Shown here: one piece after another, positions 44,006 to 52,974 of the stretch | Layout of the letters: every line of letters begins with the position of its first letter | Numbering within the stretch: the stretch's first letter is position 1 | Assembly (NCBI GenBank): GCA_004194705.1 | Contig: SADC01000021.1 | Span: forward strand, 124,001-188,000 | Direction of reading: 5' to 3' | DNA from: Ditylenchus dipsaci | Taxonomy: Eukaryota; Nematoda; Chromadorea; Rhabditida; Anguinidae | Length of the DNA stretch: 64,000 nt | Made by a program: the position numbers and the translations under genes | The notes under the pieces: generated by a model | Seen by the model: only the letters and a program-made list of their open reading frames with translations | What the model was told of the DNA's origin: nothing | Databases searched by the model: none

Positions 44006-47000
44006 GGACAACATGGTTGGACCTTAAGTCCAATGGCACTTTTCACTACCCTCAATTCTATGAACTCTCCTATTCGATGTGTGCTGGTGCCCTTCTACTG
44101 GTCTGTCGGATTTTCTTTGAGTGTTTAGTGTATTTGCCAATTGGATACTACGGGGGTTGGATGAGCCAGAAAGAGGTAAGTGATCAGCCATAACTTTTTT
44201 GCTTATTGAAGCCAATCAAATTTTAATTTCAGAATATTTCGACAAGAATAATTGCTCATTTGAAGAACAATGTTTGGGTGGTTCCAACAAAGACAAATTC
44301 AAACGGGTAGCTGAAACTGCTTGGCGTCTCACTTTCTACTCAACAATTTGGATTGTAGGCATGTGCGTGTTGTGGGATCAACCCCAATTTTGGGAGGTAT
44401 ACTCACCCTGTAATTCAATAAACACTGTAAAATCTGGGTAGCTTGCGTAAAAAAATTCAGTTTGATAATCAACCTAAATAAGCACTTACCGTATTTTTCT
44501 AATTATATCCCCTGTTCTAGTAAACCCACCCTAACTTTGAGGAACTTTATCTCAGCCCAGAGTGAAAACTTTGCAATACTGCTTATTGCGTTTTCTTAAC
44601 TTCCGCGAGCTTTACCGATTCCACTTTTCGGATTTTGGTCAAGCACCCAAAAATCTTGAGATCAAATTAAAATTTTCGCGATTTTCATAGGTTTGAAAAA
44701 TAAGTCCACGGTGGGTTACTACAAAAACAAAATATCCTCCTTTTAAAGACCTACAGTATATGCTTTATTGATTGCCCTTTCTCTGATGATCGTCCACTTT
44801 CCAACAATCGCCCACCCTGCGTACCCCATATTTCGGCCTAGATTTTTATGCAATTATGTTTTTTCGTTTTCTTAGTTACCACAAGTTCACGTAATTCCAC
44901 CTTTTTATATTTTGATTGAGCACCCGAAATCTCAAAATCGACTTAAAAAAATTTCGATTTTTAGAAGTTGAAAATAAGTCGCTCATGGGCGATTTATAAA
45001 GCATATACGGTATTCATATTTCCCATTGTACACAAATCAGTGTTCAAATATTTCCAGGTATATATTTTTGACGAGGTTCGACTCACGTGACACTCTATTA
45101 AAGGGAGCGGGCAATGTGTGTGACTAGAATTTTTTTTGATGCATGACCCAATGGATGAGCGATAGTGGTTGTTAGCCCAAATTAGTTCGCATGTTCATAC
45201 CCGCTCGTAGAATCGAAGCCAAAAAAAGTAAAAAAGAAGATACCCAATGCAAGAGCAAAGAACATCAGCATCAACCAAGAAGTGAGCCAGAATTTTCTAA
45301 TTGAAGGCTGAAAAGAGGAATAATATGGTCGCGAGTCCAAATGGTCGCGAATCCATAGTTTTCCGAAAAAAAAAACAAAAGAGGGAATATGTAATCTACT
45401 TGTTTTGGCTTTTTTGAGCAGTTCTTAGAAGTAATTTTAACTTTTGACGCCAAATTTAAAGTCAGCAACCCAAATTATCTCTAGAAATCGGTCAAAAAGA
45501 AATAAAGTGCCTATAAGTGGGGTCGAACCTGCGCACCATTTCGGACCAACAACCACTAACGTTATCCACTGCGTCATGCATCAAAGAAATTTCTGGTCAC
45601 ACAAGTTGCCCGCTCTTTTTATGGGACTTTTGCTGATTACTGAACTTTTTTGAAATTAAATTACTCAATTTTTTTAGGTGAATGAGTGCTACCGCAACTG
45701 GCCCACCACAACTTAGAAGATAAAGTCTGGTGGTACTATATTGTTGAGACTGGTTTCTACTGGGCACTCCTATTCAGGTATCTCTTTCTACATTTTGCGT
45801 AGCATTTTAGACCACCACTTTTTATTGTCTCATAACTACGTCTGAGCCAAAAGAGAGCAAATAAAAGAACAGTGGTTGAACATCCTGCGTGAAATATGCC
45901 TCTCCTTTCAAATAAAATCTAGCTTTTTAGCACATTTGTATTTGATGTAAGACGCTCAGATTTCTGGCAAATGATGTAGGCTGAATCACTATAACTATTT
46001 TCTTATGTGATCTTAGCATAAAGTTTGCAGGCTTCACCACTTAGTGACTATAGTGCTCTTGTCTGTTAGTTGGACCATAAACTTTGTTCGGGTGGGAACT
46101 CTGATTTTGATCTGCCATGATTCTGCTGACATTTTGCTGTAAGTCGGATTATTTTCCATTGGGAAAAAATGATTCCAATATATTTTAAAATTCTTTTGAA
46201 CTTCAGTGGATCTATTGAAGCCGGTGTAGTGCTTTTTGTAGTCCCAATCAGTACAGTTATCAATCGATTGTACCGAAATCACTTTAAGAATTTTTGGTTG
46301 ATTTCGAGTAGTCAAAAATGTTTGAAATTTATATTTTTTGTAGTCCCAATCTTCTAGTTTTTCTAAGAAATATAAACTGGATCAGTTTTCTATGGCGTAT
46401 GAACTGGATCAGCATCATCGTATCATGAAAACAATAGACTTTCACAAAAAAGTTTCTATCCAGAAGTTGCTTCAAAAATACTAATTTTGTTAAAAGACCG
46501 TGCTCACGCGTTCTAAGTGGTCCTCCGCCATTTCAAAAAAAATCCCCGATCATAGATCTCCTATTCGGATTTTTTAACTTGGTTTCTGACAAAACAAGTT
46601 CTAGAATTTAATTTCAGGTTTAGTTTTGTTGGAAACCGAATTCGTACGTAAATACAACAATAAGGAAAAAATTTCCAACCGGTGGGGACCATTCAGAAAG
46701 CGTGACCATGGTCCTTTAAAGGGGGAGGGGCCATGACCACGCTATTACAGGTGGTGCCCGTCAATTCATGTTTTTCGTAATAATTGAACTTCTTTACGGA
46801 TTTTTCGACTTGATTTCTAACAAAATCATACCTAAAATTAAATTATAGGCCTTGTTTTGTTAGAGACTGTGTTAATGAATCCATACAGAAATTCAATGAT
46901 TACGAAAAACATGAATTGGCGGGCACCACCATTAATAGTGTGGGCATGCCTCTGTAATGACTTCTAAATAAAAATGGGTGAGTTGATACCCAGGATTAAC

Positions 47001-47848
47001 AAGATGTTACATTTATGAATTTTCTCATCACTTCCTATTAATCTCAGGTTTTCTAAATTCCTTCAAAAAATGCCCTAAACGGAGGTATAAAAGAAAAGAA
47101 AAAATTGGGAAAGATTTTTATCAATTTTCTATTACATTTCGATTTTTAGGGGATTTTTTAAAGAAATTTAGAAGTTATGATATTGATAATTTTAATCCAA
47201 CTTTTCATTGGCACAAATTTCGTTTCCATTGCAACACCAGGTTGTCAGCAAAATATGGCTCTAAAACGACTTTCAAACTATCTTTTTAACAGATTTAAAA
47301 AATAAAAGTTGATCAGAAAACACCGAAAGAAGGTTTTAAAAATTACCCGGCGAATTTCAGACATTAACTGGGACATTTCAATTCGATCCTCTAAAAAAAT
47401 AATTAAAATTGAAACTGGTTAAAAGTGTTATAAATCATCAATTCTATTTTTCAAGTTCACAACCAAAACACTGCTATTTCAGAGAGCTAGGAAAATGTTT
47501 CGGTATGCTCAGTGGTCTGCAGCTGTGACAGCCATTTTCGCTGTCTTCTTGCTCACATGGATTGCCAGCAGATTGGTGTACTTCCCAGGCTGGATCATAT
47601 ACTCCATGATTGTTGAAGCACCAAAGTTTGTGCAGGAGAACTACCGCTGGGAGAACCTTCTCCAACGCCCCATCATCACACGACTGTTGATGGTTATGCT
47701 GCTTATATTGCTGGTGTTGCATGTCTTCTGGACCTATCTTCTGCTCAAAATCGCAGTGAAATCCCTAAAAAGTGGTGTGGACGACATTCGAGAAGATTCC
47801 GATGAGGAATTTGAAGAGGATTCGCAAGACACAAAGAAAAAAGAATAG
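44006..47848 (+). CDS. CerS: Ceramide synthase (Lag1/TLC family)
   Basis: Makes ceramide by N-acylating sphingoid bases in the ER membrane. Recognised exons: 44006-44175, 44233-44396, 45678-45777, 45931-45975, 46031-46138 and 47485-47848; a 5' exon is missing. Exon 1 gives TTWLDLK and a first membrane helix. Exon 2 gives AETAWRLTFY and VLWDQPQFWE. Exon 3 gives WWYYIVETGFYWALLF, exon 4 DVRRSDFWQMM. Exon 5 holds the Lag1 motif, with the catalytic His pair and the later His-Asp: LHHLVTIVLLSVSW, RVGTLILICHDSADILL. Exon 6 has three hydrophobic helices and an acidic tail (EDSDEEFEEDSQD) that ends in KKK-E, as ER-resident ceramide synthases often do; stop at 47846. A T appears lost at 45713 (ACTTAG for ACTTTAG), and the exon 1/2 phases disagree by one base. 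Introns 2 and 5 are enlarged by MITEs. Confidence 0.9.
44487..44738. mobile_element. CCGTATTT-family TA element in CerS intron 2, right end worn
   Basis: Starts TACCGTATTTTTCTAATTAT. The core matches 2390-2550 (TTGCGTTTTCTTAACTTCCG). The right end has decayed to GGGTTACTACAAAAACAAAA. Confidence 0.75.
44752..45012. mobile_element. CCGTATATGC-subfamily TA element in CerS intron 2, word GATTGCCC
   Basis: TACAGTATATGCTTTATTGA and TTTATAAAGCATATACGGTA are inverse ends. Inner words GATTGCCC and GGGCGATT pair. Adjacent, in tandem, to the previous element. Confidence 0.85.
45410..45598 (-). mobile_element. tRNA-derived SINE, copy 1
   Basis: Minus strand: ATGACGCAGTGGATAACG (box A), TGCGCAGGTTCGACCCC (box B), then a tail GCACTTTATTTCTTTTTGAC...CTAGAGATAATTTGGGTTGC. 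The same head and tail in the same order occur at 63868-64000, so this is a family, not a lone tRNA relic. It lies in CerS intron 2. Confidence 0.78.
46490..46719. mobile_element. TTAA hairpin MITE in CerS intron 5
   Basis: TTAAAAGACCGTGCTCACGC and GCGTGACCATGGTCCTTTAA bound a hairpin of the GTACGGATTTTTC subfamily, more diverged than most. Its right TTAA is also the left TTAA of the next element. Confidence 0.85.
46716..46957. mobile_element. TTAA hairpin MITE sharing TTAA with neighbour
   Basis: Starts TTAAAGGGGGAGGGGCCATG. The stem carries CTTTACGGATTTTTCGAC. The right end GGGCATGCCTCTGTAATG has lost the TTAA. It lies in CerS intron 5. Confidence 0.82.
46958..47484. other. Remainder of CerS intron 5
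   Basis: Non-coding and unique, ending at the TTTCAG acceptor before the last exon. Confidence 0.6.
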
Positions 47849-48309
47849 GAACAATTTTTAGAGAAATATATTAATCCTCACTATGATTCCACAGTTTATT
47901 CCTATCCAAATTATCAAAAGGACCAAATGCTTAAAATATAAACTGGAAATACTTTTCGACCCCGAAATGGCCATTTTCTGCCCCAAACGTTTTTTTTTCG
48001 GCCCTAAATTACAAAAACACTTTTTTCTCTGTGGTTTTATAATCAATTTTTAATTTTTTGGAATCATGTTCTAGTTATGCATCTCAGGTTTCTAAAGAGC
48101 TTATTGACTGACTTAGTGAGGTTTTGAAAAGTTGGAGGAAAAAGTCTTAAAAAGGCTATTCTTACAATTTTTTTAATCCTCATTTTATCGCGTAAAAGTT
48201 TGTTAGAAAGCTGAGATCCAGAGCTACAAGATGGTTTAAAAGAAGATCACCATCAGATTAGGAAATCACCGAAAATAAAATGTTTTTTTTTCAAATTTGG
48301 GGTAGGAAT
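47849..48309. other. 3' flank of CerS
   Basis: Probable 3'UTR; I see no clear AATAAA. AATACTTTTCGACCCC at 47948 also opens the 61217 foldback (ATACTTTTCGACCCC), so a repeat fragment starts here. Confidence 0.4.
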
Positions 48310-48543
48310 CAGTGTTCTCAATAGTCAGAGGCAGAATGCCAAGGTCAGAGGCAGAATGACATCAAAGTCAGAATCAGAAGTGAGAGTCAGAATTTTTCAA
48401 AGTCATAATCAGAACAATTGGGATTCTGATTAATTGGGATTCTGACTTTCAAAATTTCTGATTCTCACTTTTGATTCTGACTTTGAAAAAAATCTGACTC
48501 TCACTTTCAATTCTGACTCTGTCTCTGACTATTGAGAACACTG
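48310..48543. mobile_element. hAT-type word element, word AGTCAGAAT
   Basis: CAGTGTTCTCAATAGTCAGA and TCTGACTATTGAGAACACTG are exact inverse ends, with an exact duplication GTAGGAAT (48302-48309 and 48544-48551). The body is nearly all AGTCAGAAT/ATTCTGACT words. Confidence 0.94.
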
Positions 48544-48866
48544 GTAGGAATGCGTCTTTTAAGGCAAAAAGAGGCCATTTCGTGGTCTAATTGTACAGGA
48601 TGGCGCAATTTTTTTTATCATTTTAAAATGACTCTTATTTTTCTATTTTTGACATTCCAGAGAGATCTTTATTTAGTTAGATTTTGCGAATAGGGGCATT
48701 TAATGTGACACCAAATTTGCATGTAAATGTTTTCATTTTTACGTTAAGCGTAGGAAATGCAGGCAAGCGAGGTTTTTTTCGCCACAGGAAAACGCCGCAG
48801 AAAAATAAGCTTGAGGGACCAAGGCAGCCGAAAATAATTTTTTCGTGATTAAACTAGGGTTCTGAA

Positions 48867-49466
48867 CAGTCTTGGCCAATCAACCGGCGTTATCAACCGG
48901 TTTATTCGCCGGTGGGCCACCGGTTGATCACCTTTCTCAACCGGTTGATCAACCGGAAATTAATCAACCGGTTGATGGTTGATGTGGCGGTTGATTACCG
49001 AAAATTGCCAATCAACCGGTTGATCAACCGGAAATTAATCAACCGGTTGATGGTTGATGTGGCGGTTGATTACCGAAAATTGCCAATCAACCGGTTGATC
49101 AACCGGAAATTAATCAACCGGTTGATGGTTGATGTGGCGGTTGATTACCGAAAATTGCCAATCAACCGGTTGATCAACCGGAAATTAATCAACCGGTTGA
49201 TGGTGGATGTGGCGGTTGATTACTGGAGATTTTCTATCAACCGGTTGATCAACCGGTGGGAAAAAATCGAAAATTTGACTAAAATTAACCTACTAACTGA
49301 CCATTTGATCAACCGGTTGATCAACCAATGACCAATCAACCGGTGGATGGTTGATGTGGCGGTTGATAAGCAAAAAATCTCAATAAACCGGTTGATCAAC
49401 CGGAAATCAATCAACCGGTTGATGGTGGATGTGGCGGTTGATCAAATTCAGGATCGGCCAAGACTG
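48867..49466. mobile_element. hAT-type word element, word CAACCGGTTGAT
   Basis: CAGTCTTGGCC and GGCCAAGACTG ends, with 8-bp flanks GTTCTGAA and GTTGTGAA differing at one base. The body contains a 75-bp tandem unit (48943-49225, near-exact copies) built from the palindrome CAACCGGTTG. The period is a multiple of three, so one frame stays open from 48912 to 49331. That frame is a consequence of the repeat. Confidence 0.85.
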
Positions 49467-49476
49467 GTTGTGAAAT

Positions 49477-49555
49477 TCTCCGAAGAAATATTATTTGGAT
49501 AATTTTCTGGAGAATTCTCCAGGAATCGGAGAATTGTTAATTCTTCAAAATATTT
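49477..49555. repeat. Word patch GGAGAATTCTCC
   Basis: AATTCTCCGAAG, TGGAGAATTCTCC, CGGAGAATTG: the same word as in the bounded element 56709-56825. Here the ends are missing. Confidence 0.55.
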
Positions 49556-49606
49556 GGTCCTGTATGGCGAAAAAACCTTGCTTGCCTAAATTAAAAAGAA
49601 GAAAAG

Positions 49607-49742
49607 TCAGAGCCACCTCTCCCTGTACTCTTTGGAGTCATTTCAAACGACTCCAAAGAGTACAGGGAGAGACAAAAGAGAAGTGTCCCCCGCCAATTCA
49701 AATTTTGGTCATGCCACTGCGCGCAAAAACCATGGTCCTTTA
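49607..49742. mobile_element. TTAA hairpin MITE, left end worn
   Basis: Centre TACTCTTTGGAGTCATTTCA...GACTCCAAAGAGTA, right end CAAAAACCATGGTCCTTTAA. Same subfamily as 56482-56620. Shares its right TTAA with the next element. Confidence 0.75.
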
Positions 49743-49939
49743 AAGACCATACTTGTTGATGCAAATGAGAATTTGACAAATTCAAATGCGCGTATGTCAC
49801 TTCTCTTTCGTCTCTCACTCTACTCTTTGGAGTTATTTCGAGCGACGCCAAAGAGTAGAGTGAGAGACCAAAGAGAAATGACATACGCGCATTTGAATTT
49901 GTCAAATTCTCATTTGCATCAACAAGTATGGTCTTTTAA
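49739..49939. mobile_element. TTAA hairpin MITE
   Basis: TTAAAGACCATACTTGTTGA and the inverse bound a near-perfect hairpin (GACAAATTCAAATGCGCGTA, its inverse, and GGAGTTATTTCGAGCGACGCC at the turn). Confidence 0.92.
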
Positions 49940-51242
49940 AATGATAAAAAAACTGCACCACTTTGTATTTCAACCAATATAAATTCCTTTCCTTGCACCT
50001 ACGGCAGAGATCCCATAACATTTTTATAAAAATACCGTATTTCCTCTGCGGCAATTAGAAGGGGGGCGCTTATTTTTCGACCATAAATTTGAAGTAATTT
50101 ACCACTCCAACAATGAAAGTTTTTATCCTATTTTCGATATTTTTATGATTTTTGGGCAGAATTTTCAGGCCAATTGTTTTTCCAGGGCAGCCAAATTAAA
50201 GGGAGGGAAAACTTAATATCTGCACCGCGTAGGTTACAGGTTCGACTACCAACGGCTGCACACCATATATTTTATTTTATTTATCAACAATTTCGTGTAA
50301 AATCATCCTCGGGCTCTTGACTATCCGACAAGACTAAAAATTACAAATGTTTTGAAAACTACATGATGGACTATAATGGACAGGGGGACCATGGCATTTT
50401 TCGAAATAATTTAAAAAATTGAATGGTGGAGTGTCAGCCGAAGAAGTACCATATTATATCAATTTTGGTGTGTTGCATCGAGAATCCACTGTACCACAGA
50501 AACTCTGATGCCCAAAAAGTTCAAGCAAAGGAATTACTGAAATACTTGGCCAATCTATTTATTCCATATAACATTTATGGTTCTACATTTTTTGTGACTT
50601 CTTATTTTTGTTTTTTTTCCGGATTTTCACATTTGTTCTACTCTTTCTAAGAATTTCCTTTCAACCCTGTGGTCACTAATTGCAAAACATTTACGCAAAA
50701 TACTATGTTTTAAAAAAGGTCAGGCGGCCTGACAGCAGGCCTTTGTTATTTGTCAGGTCTTTTGTTATCTTGTTACCATGCTGTTGTTGTATTGTTTTTT
50801 GAAAATTGCCTAAGAAAGCTCAAGAGTTATTTATAAACAAATAGAATAATTATACTACCATAAATATTGTTGAACGTAAAAAAATTACAGACAATTCGGT
50901 CAAAAAATTTACGAAAATCACAAAAAACTGGATTTGAAAATTTGAAAAAATCGATTTCAAATTGATTCTCTATTTGATAACTCAAATAGAAGCCTAGAGC
51001 CTTGGCTATATTTTGGTGTATGAAACTTGTGACTTGTAGAAAAAAGTCAGAAATTTTCAATGAAACCAGTCAAAGAAAAACCCCAAAACCATCGATTTTC
51101 GGAAATTTGGCCTATTTTCGCCTGGTTACAAGATCCGGTATGTGTAAAAGCCTGTGCTGATAGTCTTATTGGATAGCCAAGAATGTGAAGATCATTTTGA
51201 CACTGAACTTGTAAAAAAAGGTTGCAGTGACGAATCCCCCCA
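49940..51242. other. Intergenic stretch with solo element end and tRNA-like fragment
   Basis: 50033-50075 is a solo CCGTATTTCCTCT end without partner. 50216-50262 has CACCGCGTAGGTTACAGGTT...CGACTACC, a T-arm-like fragment. AGCCTAGAGCCTTGGCTATA at 50990 resembles 35402-35450. No gene is seen. Confidence 0.45.
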
Positions 51243-52682
51243 CGGGGAGTGATCAGTTGGAAGAGATAACCTCATATTCGTGTTTCTCGACCCCGATTTC
51301 ATCAGAAAGCCGCGCGTTTTTTTTTGATTCTGAGAAAAAAAATTCGAACCACAGGGGAGGGGGTTTCATGGTTTTTTAGGGGCAAATAGGAATTTTGCCG
51401 CAAAAAGTCGGAATTTTGCGCAAATAGTCGAAATTTTGCCGCAAACTGCAGTAAATTTTGCGGGAATTTGAATTTTTTAGTCAAAAAATAACTTGGATTT
51501 CTCAGAATCCCACCCCAAAGTGGCCGCAAGCCCTGAAAATTAGTTTTTTGGGGGTTTACTAAGGGGGAGGTGAACTTTTTGCGAAAAAAATCAATTGAGC
51601 GGATCAGAAATCCAGTCAGATGGCTAAATCCTCAGAATTCTACCCTTAATCATTCTCAACCGCCTCATACCATCCAAAACCATCATAAACTACTCCAACC
51701 CAATATCTAACTACCCTAAATCAGGTATGAGGTAGTTGAGAATGGTTAAATGTGGAATTCTGAACGATTTAAAGCATTTGACTGGAATTTTGATCCGCTC
51801 AATTGATTTTTTGTAAAAAGTTCACCTCCCCTTAGTAAACCCCAAAAACCCAATTTTCAGGGGCTTCTGGCCACTCTGGGGTGGGATTTTGAGCGATCCA
51901 AGTCATTTTTGACTATAAAATTCGGATTCCCGCAAAATTTACTGCAGTTTGCGGCAAAATTCCGACTTTTTGCGGCAAAATTCCTATTTGCCCGTTTTTA
52001 GTCAAAATTTGAAAATTTTAAATTGGCGCCTTTTAATTTTTAAAGGGAATAAGGGCTGTATTGGGAGGGGAACGGAATAAAAGGGGCCACTTTTATAGCA
52101 GAACGTTAGAAATTTAAATATCTGTATTTTTCGACTGCCTCACCATGTTTTTCAACTGGGTCGTGGCAAAAATAGACTCTATATGCATTTTATGGTCAAG
52201 AGTAATTATCGGAATCATGTCTAAGGTAAGTGTGTGCGCGCATCTCTAACTCTCAAGCCCTCTGCGCCCTTTTCGGGGGCGCAGGAGGCTTGGGGGCTTG
52301 GAGTTGAGATGCGCACACCCACATACCTTAGACACAAATCACTCGAAAGTGACTCTGGATGCATGAAAAAGAATGCATACCAGAGTTTATTTATGCGGTA
52401 GGCCCAGTATTCAAAACTATGTTCAACATCTTCTTGTTAGTGGGCCCTGAGTCATTAGTGGCCCCTTTTAATCCCTTCCCCTCCCTATACAGCCCTTAAT
52501 CCCTCTAAAATTCAAAAGGCGCCAATTCAAATTTTTCAAATTCTGACTAAAAACCCATGATACCCCCCTGTGGTTCGAAAAAAAAATTTTTTCTCAGAAC
52601 CAAAAAAACGCGCGGCTTTCTCATGAAATCGGGGTCGAGAAACACGAATATGAAGTTATCTCCTCCATCCGATCACTCTGCG
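51243..52682. mobile_element. Nested foldback with CACGAATATGAG ends
   Basis: GGAGTGATCAGTTGGAAGAG and CTCCATCCGATCACTC are outer inverse ends, followed by ATATTCGTGTTTCTCGACC. Inside are a foldback with GCCGCAAAAAGTCGGAATTTT arm units (51385-52005), the GGGGTTTACTAAGGGGGAG core (51543-51846), and GC-hairpin copy D. Confidence 0.78.
52170..52400. repeat. GC-hairpin repeat, copy D
   Basis: AAGCCCTCTGCGCCC, loop, GGGCGCAGGAGGCTTGG, with TCTAAGGTAAGTGTG and CATACCTTAGACAC flanks as in copies A-C. Confidence 0.75.
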
Positions 52683-52915
52683 TGGAAGGTGGGTGGGGGT
52701 TGGATTCTGAACTCAAGCCAAAAAAAGGAAAAAACATGGTTTACATCCAGTGGTAGTCGAACCTGTGACCTAAGGCGATGCGTATAGGAAGTTACCCCCA
52801 CCCCTAAAAGTTGTACACCCTATTCCAACTTGAAGTCCGGAAGAAATAAAATAAATCCTTATCTGCCATGTTAATTGTGGCGAGCAATTAAAGACAATCT
52901 CGAAAACCTAGAACA

Positions 52916-52921
52916 TTTATT
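52916..52921 (-). terminator. Poly(A) signal of TRUB2-like gene
   Basis: TTTATT on the plus strand gives AATAAA on the minus strand, 54 bases beyond the predicted stop. Confidence 0.55.
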
Positions 52922-52974
52922 AAAGGCAAAATCATCGACTAAATTTACAATCTAATCTGACTAGCTTCACTCTT

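Noticed and set aside
48943..49225. CRISPR-like regular repeats
   Set aside because: Units are contiguous 75-bp tandem copies without variable spacers, in a eukaryotic context and inside a bounded hAT-type element.
48912..49331. Protein-coding gene of 139 residues
   Set aside because: The frame is open only because the palindromic tandem unit has a period divisible by three; no splice or promoter context.
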